Shown: piece after piece, positions 18,089-27,996 of the stretch
How the letters are laid out: the number at the start of each line of letters is the position of its first letter
Position numbering within the stretch: position 1 is the stretch's first letter
Program-made: the position numbers and the translations under genes
From: Alphaproteobacteria bacterium
Lineage (GTDB): Bacteria; Pseudomonadota; Alphaproteobacteria; Micavibrionales; Micavibrionaceae
Length of the DNA stretch: 64,000 nt
NCBI GenBank assembly: GCA_020848095.1
Contig: JADLAT010000003.1
Location: 62,001 to 126,000 of the forward strand
Reading direction: 5' to 3'
Notes under the pieces: model-generated
What the model was told of the DNA's origin: nothing
The model's database searches: none
What the model saw: only the letters and a program-made list of their open reading frames with translations

Positions 18089-19099
18089 ATGGCAGAGCTT
18101 TGGCAGACTTACGGGATATGGACCGCCACAACACTGGCCTATACCTTGCTTGTCGTTGTGGGGCTGTTGCTGGCCGTTGCCTATCTGACCTATGCCGAGC
18201 GCAAGGTTATGGGCGCGATGCAGCGCCGGCAAGGCCCTATGACCGTAGGACCATTCGGCCTTCTCCAGCCGATTGCCGATGGCTTGAAGCTGTTCTCCAA
18301 GGAAACAATTATCCCGAGCGGCGCAAACCGTCCTGTTTTTCTGGCCGCGCCGATGGTGCTGTTCTCTCTGGCGCTTGTGGCCTGGGTTGTGATTCCCTTT
18401 GATAAGGACTGGGTTCTGGCCAATATCAATGTGGGCATTCTCTATCTTTTTGCCATTTCCTCCATGGGGGTTTACGGCGTGATTATGGCCGGATGGGCCT
18501 CCAACTCACGTTACGCCTTTCTGGGGGCCTTGCGCAGCGCCTCGCAGATGGTGTCCTACGAAGTCTCCATGGGGCTGATCATCGTCTGCGTTATCCTGTG
18601 CAGCGGCTCTCTCAATCTACAGGAAATCGTATTGGCGCCGCGCCCTTTATGGATGCAGATTTTATTGTTCCCGATGTTTATCGTGTTCCTGATCTCCATT
18701 CTGGCCGAAACCAACCGCGCGCCATTTGACCTGCCGGAGGGAGAATCCGAAATCACGGGCGGGTTCATGGTGGAATATTCCGCCATGGCCTTTGCCTTAT
18801 TCTTCCTTGGTGAATACGCCAACATGATCTTGATGAGCGCGATCGCAACAACGCTGTTCCTTGGTGGCTGGCTGCCGCCGTTTGGACTGTCTTTTCTGGC
18901 GTTCGTGCCCGGAATCATCTGGTTTGCGCTTAAGGTTTGTTCGGTTTTGTTTTTCTTCATATGGGCGCGCGCCACGCTGCCGCGTTTTCGCTATGACCAG
19001 TTGATGCGGCTGGGCTGGAAAATATTCCTGCCCCTGACCTTGTTCTGGGTGATTTTAACAGCCGGCGTTTTAATCGTATTTGATGCGCTGCCGGGATAG
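18089..19099 (+). CDS. nuoH: NADH-quinone oxidoreductase subunit H
   Basis: NuoH (ND1) is the eight-helix membrane subunit that forms the entrance of the quinone channel. The motifs [49 protein letters not shown] split here by region, and the C-terminal [17 protein letters not shown] are diagnostic. Length is 336 residues, as expected. A ribosome binding site ACGAGG stands before the ATG. nuoI follows after 11 bases. Confidence 0.97.
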   Translation: MAELWQTYGIWTATTLAYTLLVVVGLLLAVAYLTYAERKVMGAMQRRQGPMTVGPFGLLQPIADGLKLFSKETIIPSGANRPVFLAAPMVLFSLALVAWVVIPFDKDWVLANINVGILYLFAISSMGVYGVIMAGWASNSRYAFLGALRSASQMVSYEVSMGLIIVCVILCSGSLNLQEIVLAPRPLWMQILLFPMFIVFLISILAETNRAPFDLPEGESEITGGFMVEYSAMAFALFFLGEYANMILMSAIATTLFLGGWLPPFGLSFLAFVPGIIWFALKVCSVLFFFIWARATLPRFRYDQLMRLGWKIFLPLTLFWVILTAGVLIVFDALPG

Positions 19100-19110
19100 G
19101 AAAATGAGAG

Positions 19111-19596
19111 ATGTTTGATCAACTGGCCCGTTCGTTTTTACTGACCGAGATCGTCAAGGGTTTTTCCCTGACGCTGAAATACATGTTTTTCATGCCCCGC
19201 GTGACGATCAATTACCCACATGAAAAGGGGCCTATCTCGCCGCGTTTTCGGGGGGAGCATGCCTTGCGCCGCTACCCTAACGGGGAAGAGCGCTGCATCG
19301 CCTGCAAGCTTTGCGAAGCCATTTGTCCGGCTCTGGCCATCACGATTGAGGCCGAGCCACGCGAAGACGGCTCCCGCCGCACAACGCGCTATGACATTGA
19401 TATGACCAAATGTATCTATTGCGGATTGTGTCAGGAGGCCTGCCCGGTTGATGCCATTGTGGAGGGGCCTAATTTCGAATTTGCCACCGAAACGCGCGAA
19501 GAGCTTTACTACAACAAGGATAAGCTTCTGGCCAATGGCGATCGCTGGGAAGCGCAAATCGCCTCAAACCTCGCGGTGGACGCGCCGTATCGCTAG
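19111..19596 (+). CDS. nuoI: NADH-quinone oxidoreductase subunit I
   Basis: NuoI (23-kDa, TYKY) carries two [4Fe-4S] clusters, N6a and N6b. Both ferredoxin motifs are intact: [12 protein letters not shown] and [12 protein letters not shown]. The N-terminal segment with [11 protein letters not shown] packs against the membrane arm. It has 161 residues, the usual size. Its stop is only 15 bases from the stop of the convergent 19612 gene, and it closes the second nuo block. Confidence 0.97.
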   Translation: MFDQLARSFLLTEIVKGFSLTLKYMFFMPRVTINYPHEKGPISPRFRGEHALRRYPNGEERCIACKLCEAICPALAITIEAEPREDGSRRTTRYDIDMTKCIYCGLCQEACPVDAIVEGPNFEFATETREELYYNKDKLLANGDRWEAQIASNLAVDAPYR

Positions 19597-19611
19597 GGGC
19601 TGCAACCGCGC

Positions 19612-20115
19612 CTAAAACGGATATGAAAGCGAAAGCGCCATAACCTCGGTGCCGGGATTGTCCTTGTTCAGATGAGCATTGGACAGATGGCTTACGCTAA
19701 AGCCCATACGGATCCCGTTATCATACTCATAAGACACTTCCAGTTGCGATCTGAACTGAACCGGGTAGTCCAGATTCCGTTTGCTCCGCCCCTGTGAATA
19801 AAAACCCGCGCCAAAGCTGGGGGTAAGATACCAGCTATCTGTAAAATTCCAATCGTATAAAAGCCCGCCGCCAAGCCACGCCGTGGCCTCACTGGTAAGC
19901 TCAAGCCCCACCCATGGCCTTAAATTATCCACAAGTACACTCATGCCGGGGCGGTATTCCACACGCAGATCCAAAGCCGGATGTTTGTCGAAAGCGTCGA
20001 AATAGCCAATAGCAAAATTCAGATAATCTGTCGTTGTTTCCTGCGCACTCGCCGGCTGGACCAGCCCCATTAAAATCATGGATGTCGCCGCCAGCAGAAG
20101 AGATGAGTTTTTCAC
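19612..20115 (-). CDS. Acyloxyacyl hydrolase (PagL-like lipid A deacylase family), outer-membrane barrel
   Basis: The 167-residue protein starts with a signal peptide (hydrophobic stretch to about residue 24, cleavage near ASA-QE) and ends in YPF, the C-terminal aromatic typical of outer-membrane barrels. Alternating beta-strand patterns fill the middle. Near the C-terminus SHLSNAHLNKDNPGTE matches the PagL active site, where His and Ser in H-x-SNA and a Glu after NPG form the triad. PagL-type enzymes remove the 3-O-acyl chain of lipid A. The start is GTG with AGGA upstream. It is antisense, between nuoI and nuoJ. The family call is from the motif only; the substrate is inferred. Confidence 0.78.
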   Translation of the reverse strand: MKNSSLLLAATSMILMGLVQPASAQETTTDYLNFAIGYFDAFDKHPALDLRVEYRPGMSVLVDNLRPWVGLELTSEATAWLGGGLLYDWNFTDSWYLTPSFGAGFYSQGRSKRNLDYPVQFRSQLEVSYEYDNGIRMGFSVSHLSNAHLNKDNPGTEVMALSLSYPF

Positions 20116-20287
20116 GCGCTTGCAATCCTGTCATAAGAGTGTATATCGGAGGTGGCGCAACGGAGTGCACTCCCCTTTAATATGCTAAAAAAATGACCAA
20201 AAATAAAGAGGGGATTTTTTTAATCTCCGGCCTTGCGGCCAAGCCGATAAAAATATAGAAATATTTGAAAAAGAATAGAGAATTTCA

Positions 20288-20902
20288 ATGATCGTTCAGG
20301 CGCTCGCCTTTTATCTTTTTGCCGGTATTTTGACCCTAAGCGCGCTGATGGTGATTTCTGCGCGCAATCCTGTGCATTCCGTGTTGTTTTTGATCCTGGC
20401 CTTTTTCAACGCCGCCGGATTGTTTGTTTTGCTGGGGGCGGAATTTGTCGGGCTGATTCTCGTGATCGTATATGTCGGGGCGGTGGCCGTATTGTTCCTT
20501 TTTGTCGTGATGATGCTGGATATCAGCTTCTCCGACCTCCGAAAGGGCGCTATGCAATATGTGCCCATCGGGCTGGGCATTGGCGGTATTCTTCTGGGGG
20601 AGCTGATGATCATTTACGGGGGCTGGAAATTCGCGCCTAATATGTCTGAAAATCTGGCGGCCCCGCTCCTGCGATTCGAAAGCAGCTCCAACACACAAAG
20701 CCTGGGCATGATTTTATATACAGATTACGTTCTGGCCTTTCAGCTTGCCGGGCTTGTGCTCTTTGTCGCCATGGTGGGGGCTATCGTTCTGACGCATCGC
20801 ACGCGGGCAGGGGTTCGCCGCCAATCCGTCGCGGAGCAGCAAAAACGCAGACCCGAAGATGTTCTTGAAATCCGCAAAATCACATCCCGGACGGGAGTAT
20901 GA
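20288..20902 (+). CDS. nuoJ: NADH-quinone oxidoreductase subunit J
   Basis: NuoJ (ND6) has five transmembrane helices; the pi-bulge helix region reads VIVYVGAVAVLFLFVVMML, the family hallmark. It couples the quinone site to the antiporter-like subunits. 204 residues with a basic C-terminal tail after the last helix. It opens the third nuo block, 172 bases from the divergent 20115 gene. The spacer contains an AT-rich stretch with TATAGA (20254-20259) that could be a -10, but no convincing -35. Confidence 0.96.
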   Translation: MIVQALAFYLFAGILTLSALMVISARNPVHSVLFLILAFFNAAGLFVLLGAEFVGLILVIVYVGAVAVLFLFVVMMLDISFSDLRKGAMQYVPIGLGIGGILLGELMIIYGGWKFAPNMSENLAAPLLRFESSSNTQSLGMILYTDYVLAFQLAGLVLFVAMVGAIVLTHRTRAGVRRQSVAEQQKRRPEDVLEIRKITSRTGV

Positions 20903-20945
20903 GTAAAATGATTATTCTCTCAATGCTTTTTCACAGGATACCCGC

Positions 20946-21254
20946 ATGACAATCGGCCTTGAACATTACCTGACGCTTGCCGCGCTGTTATTCACCATCG
21001 GGGTTTTTGGCATGTTTCTTAACCGCAGAAACGTGATCGTTATTTTAATGTCTGTGGAGCTGATGCTTCTGGCCGTAAATATAAATTTTGTGACATTTTC
21101 CGCCTATCTGGGGGATCTCGCCGGACAGGTCTTTACCATGTTTATTTTAACCGTAGCGGCCGCCGAGGCCGCCATTGGCCTTGCCATTTTAGTTATATTC
21201 TTCCGTAACAAAGGCACAATTGCCGTTGATGACATATCAAGTTTGAAGGGTTGA
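20946..21254 (+). CDS. nuoK: NADH-quinone oxidoreductase subunit K
   Basis: NuoK (ND4L) is a three-helix subunit with buried glutamates used in proton transfer. [15 protein letters not shown] and [13 protein letters not shown], each with the conserved glutamate, are present. The length of 102 residues is exactly typical. It follows nuoJ by 43 bases and precedes nuoL by 7. Confidence 0.97.
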   Translation: MTIGLEHYLTLAALLFTIGVFGMFLNRRNVIVILMSVELMLLAVNINFVTFSAYLGDLAGQVFTMFILTVAAAEAAIGLAILVIFFRNKGTIAVDDISSLKG

Positions 21255-21261
21255 CCCGTTA

Positions 21262-23415
21262 ATGGAAATTCTTGCTGTATTTTCCCCTCTTTTTGCTTTC
21301 ATGGTTGCCGGAATATTCGGTAAATCCATTGGTGACCGTGGCTGCCAGTTCGTGACCTGCGCCGGTGTGATACTTGCCGCGCTGACCTCGATTTTGCTGT
21401 TTTTTGATGTCGGCTTTGGCGGACATGCCTACGCCAAGGAGATCGCGCCATGGATTATTTCCGGCGATTTCAATGTTTCCTGGGCGCTGCGCATAGATCA
21501 ACTGGCCGTTGTCATGATGTGCGTCATCAACATTGTCTCGGCCTGCGTTCATGTCTATTCGGTTGGCTATATGAGCCATGATGAGGCCAAGGGCCGGTTT
21601 ATGGCCTATCTGAGCCTGTTCACCTTTGCCATGTTGATGCTGGTGACGGCCGATAATCTGCTGCAATTATTCTTCGGCTGGGAGGGGGTCGGGCTGGCAT
21701 CCTATCTCCTGATCGGATTTTGGAATCATAAATTCTCCGCCAATGCCGCGGCGCAGAAGGCCTTTGTCGTAAACCGGGTGGGCGATTTCGGTCTGGCTCT
21801 GGGAATTATGGCCATATTCGTTGTTTTCGGCTCCATCAGCTTCGATACCATATTCGAACAGGTCGCGGATAAAACCGAAGTGACCTTTACATTTTTCGGC
21901 CATCATGTTCATGCCCTGACGGTTATTTGTTTGCTTTTATTCATGGGCGCTGTCGGGAAATCGGCGCAACTGGGGCTGCACACGTGGCTCCCCGATGCGA
22001 TGGAGGGACCAACACCGGTTTCTGCCCTGATTCACGCCGCGACAATGGTTACGGCGGGTGTGTTTTTGGTCGCGCGCATGTCCCCGCTGTTTGAGTTCGC
22101 GCCGACGGCCCTTATGGTTGTTACGCTCTTTGGCGCAACGACGGCCTTTGTGGCGGCGACCATCGGCCTTACGCAATTCGATATTAAGCGGGTGATCGCC
22201 TATTCAACAATGAGCCAGCTCGGCTATATGTTCTTTGCCTTGGGCGTATCGGCCTACGGCGCGGCCATGTTTCATCTGGTCACGCACGCCTTCTTTAAGG
22301 CCCTGTTGTTTTTAGGCGCAGGCTCGGTCATTCACGCCATGAGCGATGAGCAGGATATGCGCAAAATGGGTGGCATATGGCGTAAAATCCCCTTCACCTA
22401 CGGGCTTATGTGGATAGGCTCGCTCGCGCTGGCCGGAATACCGCCTTTGGCCGGATTTTATTCCAAGGACATCGTTTTGGAAGCCGCCTGGGCCGACCAC
22501 AGCTGGTTCGGAAATTATGCGTATTGGATGGGAATCGCGGCGGCCTTTATGACCGCATTTTATAGCTGGCGCCTGTTGATTATGACGTTTCACGGCAAAC
22601 CACGCGCCGACCACCACACGATGGAGCATGTGCACGAAAGCCCGCCCATTATGCTGGCGCCTCTTCTCGTTCTGGCGGCGGGTGCGCTTCTTGCGGGCGC
22701 TGTGTTTTATCAACCCTTTGTGGGCTCGCCCAAGGCGGGTGGCTCCGCACATGGTGAGGCTGTAACCGAAACTGCCCATGCGGAAAAACCCGTGGCACAT
22801 GCAGAAAAGCCGCAGGATAAGGCTCATAACCAAACCCCGGCCACAAAAATAAAAGCACTGAGCGCGGATATCAGTGCTGAAATGACCGAGGCTCTGGAAA
22901 CGGTCAAGGAAATGGACGCAGAAATAGCACAAGGGACGGATCGTCATATTTTCTGGGGCAAAAGTCTGAAAATACTTCCCGAAAATGACACGGTTGAGGC
23001 CGCGCACCATGTGCCGAAATGGGTTAAATTCCTGCCCCTGGTCGTGGGCACGCTGGGGATAGCGCTGGCTTATCTGGCTTATCTGCTCTCTCCCGGTGTT
23101 CCGGGGCGCATAGCGCGTATGTTCAAACCTTTGCATATTTTGTTCTTCAATAAATGGTTCTTTGATGAACTTTATGGCCAGTTGATCGTGCGCAACGCCC
23201 GCACATTAGGCAAAGCTTTCTGGTCCATCGGAGATCAGGGGATTATCGACCGGTTCGGCCCCAACGGCTCGGCGACGACCGCCGGAAAGATTGCCAAAGC
23301 GCTCAGCCGTTTCCAAAGCGGCCTTGTCTATCAATACGCCTTTGTCATGATGATTGTTGCGATCGCTATGGTCTCGTGGTTCTTCTTTAAAAGCGGATTG
23401 CGGGATTTAGGGTAA
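21262..23415 (+). CDS. nuoL: NADH-quinone oxidoreductase subunit L
   Basis: NuoL (ND5) is the distal antiporter-like proton-pumping subunit, with the long lateral helix at its C-terminus. The core motifs LFFGWEGVGLASYLLIGFW and LHTWLPDAMEGPTPVSALIHAATMV are present. At 717 residues it is longer than the usual 610-660. The excess is a hydrophilic Ala/His/Glu/Lys-rich segment, roughly residues 488-585, between transmembrane helices late in the protein. The rest is normal and the subunit should be functional. Confidence 0.96.
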   Translation: MEILAVFSPLFAFMVAGIFGKSIGDRGCQFVTCAGVILAALTSILLFFDVGFGGHAYAKEIAPWIISGDFNVSWALRIDQLAVVMMCVINIVSACVHVYSVGYMSHDEAKGRFMAYLSLFTFAMLMLVTADNLLQLFFGWEGVGLASYLLIGFWNHKFSANAAAQKAFVVNRVGDFGLALGIMAIFVVFGSISFDTIFEQVADKTEVTFTFFGHHVHALTVICLLLFMGAVGKSAQLGLHTWLPDAMEGPTPVSALIHAATMVTAGVFLVARMSPLFEFAPTALMVVTLFGATTAFVAATIGLTQFDIKRVIAYSTMSQLGYMFFALGVSAYGAAMFHLVTHAFFKALLFLGAGSVIHAMSDEQDMRKMGGIWRKIPFTYGLMWIGSLALAGIPPLAGFYSKDIVLEAAWADHSWFGNYAYWMGIAAAFMTAFYSWRLLIMTFHGKPRADHHTMEHVHESPPIMLAPLLVLAAGALLAGAVFYQPFVGSPKAGGSAHGEAVTETAHAEKPVAHAEKPQDKAHNQTPATKIKALSADISAEMTEALETVKEMDAEIAQGTDRHIFWGKSLKILPENDTVEAAHHVPKWVKFLPLVVGTLGIALAYLAYLLSPGVPGRIARMFKPLHILFFNKWFFDELYGQLIVRNARTLGKAFWSIGDQGIIDRFGPNGSATTAGKIAKALSRFQSGLVYQYAFVMMIVAIAMVSWFFFKSGLRDLG

Positions 23416-23439
23416 GATAAATGGAAAGATTTATAAGAC

Positions 23440-24999
23440 ATGCTTGATTTTCCGCTTCTTTCGATCATGACGTTTCTCCCGCTCGTCGGGGGACTTATCA
23501 TTCTGGCCATTCGGGGTGAGGATGAGGAAATCGTCGCCCAGAACTCCAAGCATATGGCGCTGTACACTTCCTTGTTTACGCTGGCTTTCGGCCTTTACAT
23601 GTTTACACGGTTTGATCCGTCTGTCTCCGATTTTCAGTTTGTGGAGGAGAGCGGCTGGCTAAAGGGGCTGGGGCTGCGTTACCATCTGGGCATTGACGGC
23701 ATCTCCATGTTCTTCGTTTTGCTTTCGGCCTTTTTAACACCGGTTTGTATTCTGGCCAGTTGGGATTCCATTCAAAACCGCGTGAAGGAATATATGATCG
23801 CTTTTCTCGCGCTCGAAACCTTCATGATTGGAACATTCTGCGCGCTTGATACCATTTTATTCTATGTGTTTTTTGAAGGCCTCCTGATTCCTATGTTCCT
23901 GATTATCGGGATTTGGGGTGGCGCGCGGCGCGTATATTCCGCCTATAAGTTTTTCCTTTATACGTTGCTGGGGTCCGTTTTAATGTTACTGGCCATTTTA
24001 TGGATGGCGATGAATGTGGGGACGGACATGACCGAAATTCCGATGCAGGCAGCTATTCCCGTTGATATTCAAAAATGGCTTTGGCTGGCCTTTTTCGCCA
24101 GCTTTGCCGTAAAAATGCCGATGTGGCCGGTGCATACCTGGCTGCCCGATGCACATGTGGAGGCCCCCACGGCGGGGTCCATCATTCTAGCTGGTGTCTT
24201 GCTGAAAATGGGCGGCTACGGCTTCCTGCGATTCTCCCTGCCCATGTTTCCGGAAGCCAGCGCCTATTTCGCGCCGATGGTCTTCACCCTCAGCGTGATC
24301 GCCATTATATACACCTCGCTTGTCGCACTGGTGCAGGAAGATATGAAAAAGCTGATTGCCTATTCTTCCGTGGCGCATATGGGTTTTGTGACACTGGGGA
24401 TATTTACGGCAACCGTACACGGCGTTGGCGGCGCGATTTTTCAAATGCTGAGCCATGGCTTGATTTCCGGGGCTTTGTTCCTGTGCGTCGGTGTGGTTTA
24501 TGACCGGTTGCACACACGCGAAATCTCACGCTATGGCGGTATTGTTAAAAACATGCCGCGCTACGCCACAGTCTTCATGATCTTGATGCTGGGCGCGGTT
24601 GGCCTGCCCGGCACATCCGGGTTCGTGGGGGAATTTTTGGTGCTGCTGGGCGCGTTCCAGACCAATATGATCATAGCGGCGCTGGCCGCAACCGGCCTTA
24701 TTCTGGGCGCGACTTATATGCTCATGCTCTATCGCCGCGTAATCTTTGGTCCGCCGGTGAACACAGATGCGATTACGATGCCCGATCTCAACCCGCGGGA
24801 GCTTGGCCTGCTGGTGCCCATCGTTTTGCTGGTGATCTGGCTGGGTGTTTTCCCCGGCGTCATCATGGATAAAATCTCGCTCTCTGTGGAAAGTCTGGTC
24901 AGTAATTATGAAGACAGGACCATTCAAGGACCCCACCAGCCCAAAGACACGCTGGAAGAGAACAAGGAAAACGATCAAAAGATGGATGCCGCCCAATGA
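23440..24999 (+). CDS. nuoM: NADH-quinone oxidoreductase subunit M
   Basis: NuoM (ND4) is an antiporter-like membrane subunit with about fourteen helices. Diagnostic segments are [18 protein letters not shown], the proton-channel motif [22 protein letters not shown], and [17 protein letters not shown]. It is 519 residues with a polar tail of about 25 residues at the C-terminus. The ATG follows GGAAAG, and the gene overlaps nuoN by four bases (ATGA). Confidence 0.97.
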   Translation: MLDFPLLSIMTFLPLVGGLIILAIRGEDEEIVAQNSKHMALYTSLFTLAFGLYMFTRFDPSVSDFQFVEESGWLKGLGLRYHLGIDGISMFFVLLSAFLTPVCILASWDSIQNRVKEYMIAFLALETFMIGTFCALDTILFYVFFEGLLIPMFLIIGIWGGARRVYSAYKFFLYTLLGSVLMLLAILWMAMNVGTDMTEIPMQAAIPVDIQKWLWLAFFASFAVKMPMWPVHTWLPDAHVEAPTAGSIILAGVLLKMGGYGFLRFSLPMFPEASAYFAPMVFTLSVIAIIYTSLVALVQEDMKKLIAYSSVAHMGFVTLGIFTATVHGVGGAIFQMLSHGLISGALFLCVGVVYDRLHTREISRYGGIVKNMPRYATVFMILMLGAVGLPGTSGFVGEFLVLLGAFQTNMIIAALAATGLILGATYMLMLYRRVIFGPPVNTDAITMPDLNPRELGLLVPIVLLVIWLGVFPGVIMDKISLSVESLVSNYEDRTIQGPHQPKDTLEENKENDQKMDAAQ

Positions 25000-26450
25000 T
25001 AAGCGATTTTAATCTGGTTCCGCTTTTGCCTGAAATCTTTATGGCCCTGACGGGTATGGGGCTTTTGATTGTGGGCGTTTCCCAAGGCAACCGTGCCACG
25101 CCGGTTATATGCGCCGCCGCCGGTGCAGCCCTGTCCATCGCCGCGCTTGTCTTGCTCAGTTTAGGCTGGGACGCGCAAACGGTTATGAACGGCATGTTCC
25201 GTTTTGATGAGTTCGCGGGCTTTATGAAGCTGCTGGTTCTTATCGGTTTGATTGCCTCTCTTGCGCTCTCCTCTCGCTACCTGACGCAGGAGGATATGGC
25301 CCGCTTTGAATACCCGATTCTCATTATCTTTGCCGGTATCGGCATGATGATGATGATCTCGGCCAATAATTTTCTGACCCTTTATATGGGGCTGGAACTG
25401 CAATCCCTGAGCCTGTACGTATTGGCCGCATTCCAGCGTTATTCCGTAAGATCCGCAGAGGCCGGGATTAAGTATTTCATTCTGGGCGCGCTTTCTTCCG
25501 GCATGCTCTTATTCGGTATCTCCCTGATCTACGGTTTTTCAGGCACGCTCGATTTCACGGTCCTGGGAAAAACCATTATAGGGCTGGAGCAAATCCCCAT
25601 AGGGCTGACAATCGGACTGGTCTTTTTACTGGCGGGCATTGCCTTTAAAATATCGGCCGCGCCGTTTCATATGTGGACGCCGGATGTCTATCATGGCGCG
25701 CCGACCTCCGTTACGGCCCTGTTTGCGATCGTCCCCAAAGTTGCGGCTTTTGCGCTTTTGATGCGGCTTTTGTTCCAACCCTTTGCGGACATGCAGGAAG
25801 ACTGGTTCCAGATCATCTATTTCCTTTCTGTGTTCTCGATGGTGATCGGCGCCTTTGCCGCCATAGCGCAGGAAAACCTCAAACGCCTGATGGCCTATAG
25901 CTCGATTGGGAATATGGGCTACGCCCTCATCGGTATCGCCGCAGGAACGGCGCAAGGGGCGGGCGCCGTTGTTTTGTATCTCATGATCTACATAGTCATG
26001 ACCGCCGGGGTTTTTGCCGTTATTTTACACATGCGCCGTCAGGGGCTGGCCGTGGCCAAGATTGATAATCTCGCCGGACTTTCAAAAACAGAGCCGGCAC
26101 TGGCCTATGGCATGCTGATCTTGATGTTCTCTATGAGCGGCATCCCTCCGGCAGCCGGATTTTTCGGTAAACTGGCGATTTTTAATGCCGCAATGAATGA
26201 AGGGCTCTATGTTCTGGCCGTTCTGGGCGTGGTGACTTCTGTGGTCGCGGCCTTTTACTATCTCCGCATTGTCAAAGTCATGTTCTTCGATGAACCGGCA
26301 GATTCATTTGATAAAAACGAAGGCTCCTTTGCGCGGCGTGTGGTGTTGATTGTCTCTGTTCTTTTCGTGATTGGCTTCATCATAAAACCCAGCATCTTGT
26401 ATGAATGCGCCATGCATGCAGCTTCTGCGCTTTTCACCGTTGCCGGGTAG
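24996..26450 (+). CDS. nuoN: NADH-quinone oxidoreductase subunit N
   Basis: NuoN (ND2) is the third antiporter-like subunit, 484 residues with about fourteen helices. Segments [36 protein letters not shown] and [16 protein letters not shown] identify it. It completes the full set of 14 complex I genes. birA begins 13 bases after its stop, so the downstream cluster is likely cotranscribed. Confidence 0.97.
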   Translation: MISDFNLVPLLPEIFMALTGMGLLIVGVSQGNRATPVICAAAGAALSIAALVLLSLGWDAQTVMNGMFRFDEFAGFMKLLVLIGLIASLALSSRYLTQEDMARFEYPILIIFAGIGMMMMISANNFLTLYMGLELQSLSLYVLAAFQRYSVRSAEAGIKYFILGALSSGMLLFGISLIYGFSGTLDFTVLGKTIIGLEQIPIGLTIGLVFLLAGIAFKISAAPFHMWTPDVYHGAPTSVTALFAIVPKVAAFALLMRLLFQPFADMQEDWFQIIYFLSVFSMVIGAFAAIAQENLKRLMAYSSIGNMGYALIGIAAGTAQGAGAVVLYLMIYIVMTAGVFAVILHMRRQGLAVAKIDNLAGLSKTEPALAYGMLILMFSMSGIPPAAGFFGKLAIFNAAMNEGLYVLAVLGVVTSVVAAFYYLRIVKVMFFDEPADSFDKNEGSFARRVVLIVSVLFVIGFIIKPSILYECAMHAASALFTVAG

Positions 26451-26463
26451 CGTTTGAAATCCG

Positions 26464-27189
26464 GTGTGGCGTATTGAAAAATTTGAAACGCTGCCCTCGA
26501 CGCAAACGCTCGCCAAACAACGGGCGGCGGCGGGCGCAGCCGAAGGACTGGTCATTCAGGCTTTAATGCAAACCGCCGGGCAGGGCCGCCATGGCCGCTC
26601 GTGGCAGTCACTGGCGGGCAATCTTTATCTCTCCATGATTTTGCGCCCAAAATGCCCGGTCAGAAAAATCGGCCAGCTTTCTTTGTTGAGCGGCCTGGCG
26701 CTCGCCAGCATAACGCAGCGCGCAACGCAGGAACATGGGCGCAGAACGCGGCTAAAATGGCCGAATGACGTATTGCTGGACGGGTTGAAATGCGCCGGAA
26801 TATTGCTGGAGACCGAGTTGGAGCACAATGGCGATATAAAATGGCTCGTGATAGGAATCGGGCTGAATATTGCGCAGGCCCCGGAGGGTGCCTCTGCTTT
26901 AAGCCTTCCCGGAAAAACAAAACCAGCGGAACCGGCAGATGTGCTAACGGCGCTGCTGGCGGAGTTTCAACCGCTCTATGAGGTCTGGCAACAGGGTGGC
27001 TTTACGCAAATTCATCGGGACTGGCTGGCGCTGGCGCATAGGCCGGAAGAAAAAATCACCGTTAAAATCGGAACAAGGCTTGAGCAGGGCACGTTCCAAA
27101 CAATTGATGAATTTGGAAATTTAATTATGCGAAACGAAGATTTAGAGTTAAAAACCATTACGGCTGGTGATGTTTATCTCGAACAGTGA
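26464..27189 (+). CDS. birA: Biotin--[acetyl-CoA-carboxylase] ligase
   Basis: BirA activates biotin to biotinyl-AMP and attaches it to the carrier protein of acetyl-CoA carboxylase. The biotin-binding motif appears as GQGRHGRSW near residue 40, and the LKWPNDVLLDG and GILLE segments follow. There is no N-terminal DNA-binding domain, so this is a catalytic-only form (241 residues) that cannot act as the bio repressor. The best start is the GTG at 26464, although no strong ribosome binding site is seen, and coupling to nuoN is likely. Confidence 0.94.
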   Translation: MWRIEKFETLPSTQTLAKQRAAAGAAEGLVIQALMQTAGQGRHGRSWQSLAGNLYLSMILRPKCPVRKIGQLSLLSGLALASITQRATQEHGRRTRLKWPNDVLLDGLKCAGILLETELEHNGDIKWLVIGIGLNIAQAPEGASALSLPGKTKPAEPADVLTALLAEFQPLYEVWQQGGFTQIHRDWLALAHRPEEKITVKIGTRLEQGTFQTIDEFGNLIMRNEDLELKTITAGDVYLEQ

Positions 27190-27219
27190 TAAGACGATCC
27201 CGGAAAGAAAAGAAAACCC

Positions 27220-27996
27220 ATGCTTTTAACCATTGATATTGGCAACACAAATACCGTTTTCGCGCTTTATAACGAAGATGTGCCCGGCAATAGCTGGCGC
27301 CTCCAAACGGTTCGGGCCCGTACGCCCGATGAATATGCCGCCTTTCTGGGCAGCATGCTGGCGCTTTCAAACCTTGGGTTTAGCGCCATCAGCGATGTGA
27401 TTATAAGCTCCGTTGTTCCTGAAACGCATTTTTCCGTGAGACGGTTTTGTGAGAATTATCTTAGATGTGGCAAGCCACAATTTGTCAGCCGTGAAAATAT
27501 CCCGATCGAGATTGATCTGGACCGCCCCGAAGATGTCGGGGCCGACCGGCTCGTCAACGCTCTGGCGGTGAGGGTTCATTATGAACTGCCCGCGATTGTG
27601 ATTGATTTCGGGACGGCCACCACATTTGATGCTATTGATAGGGACGGGCGCTATATCGGCGGCGTAATCGCCACGGGGATTGATGTCTCGATGGAGGCTC
27701 TGCACCGCGCCGCCTCTAAATTACCCAAAGTCAGCGTACGGCGCACCGAAAAAGTGATTGGCCGCACAACAATTGAGGCCATGCAATCCGGCGTGTACTG
27801 GGGCTATAAAAGCCTGCTGGAGGGTTTGAGCGCGCAGATACGCACAGAATTGGGCGGTAAGGCCTTTGTCATCGCCACAGGCGGTCTTGCGCCCTTATTC
27901 GCCCGTGACAGCACCATTATTGATGCCGTTGATGAGAATTTGACCCTCAAGGGTCTTTATGAAATTTATAAAACAATGAAAGTAGAAAAAAAATGA
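27220..27996 (+). CDS. coaX: Type III pantothenate kinase
   Basis: CoaX phosphorylates pantothenate in the first step of coenzyme A synthesis. It belongs to the ASKHA fold and shows the N-terminal phosphate loop DIGNTNTVFALY, GADRLVNA in the middle and DFGTATTFD. It is 258 residues, as expected. It sits in the conserved alphaproteobacterial order birA-coaX-rnj and overlaps rnj by four bases (ATGA). Confidence 0.95.
   Translation: MLLTIDIGNTNTVFALYNEDVPGNSWRLQTVRARTPDEYAAFLGSMLALSNLGFSAISDVIISSVVPETHFSVRRFCENYLRCGKPQFVSRENIPIEIDLDRPEDVGADRLVNALAVRVHYELPAIVIDFGTATTFDAIDRDGRYIGGVIATGIDVSMEALHRAASKLPKVSVRRTEKVIGRTTIEAMQSGVYWGYKSLLEGLSAQIRTELGGKAFVIATGGLAPLFARDSTIIDAVDENLTLKGLYEIYKTMKVEKK

Noticed and set aside
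20205..20240. Possible weak hairpins (GGGGATT/AATCTCC and GGCC-TTGC-GGCC) before nuoJ
   Set aside because: The stems are short and neither has a convincing T-run in the right place, so I do not call a terminator or regulator.
22312..23136. Minus-strand open frame of about 270 codons opposite nuoL
   Set aside because: It runs antisense through conserved NuoL helices and has no family-like feature.
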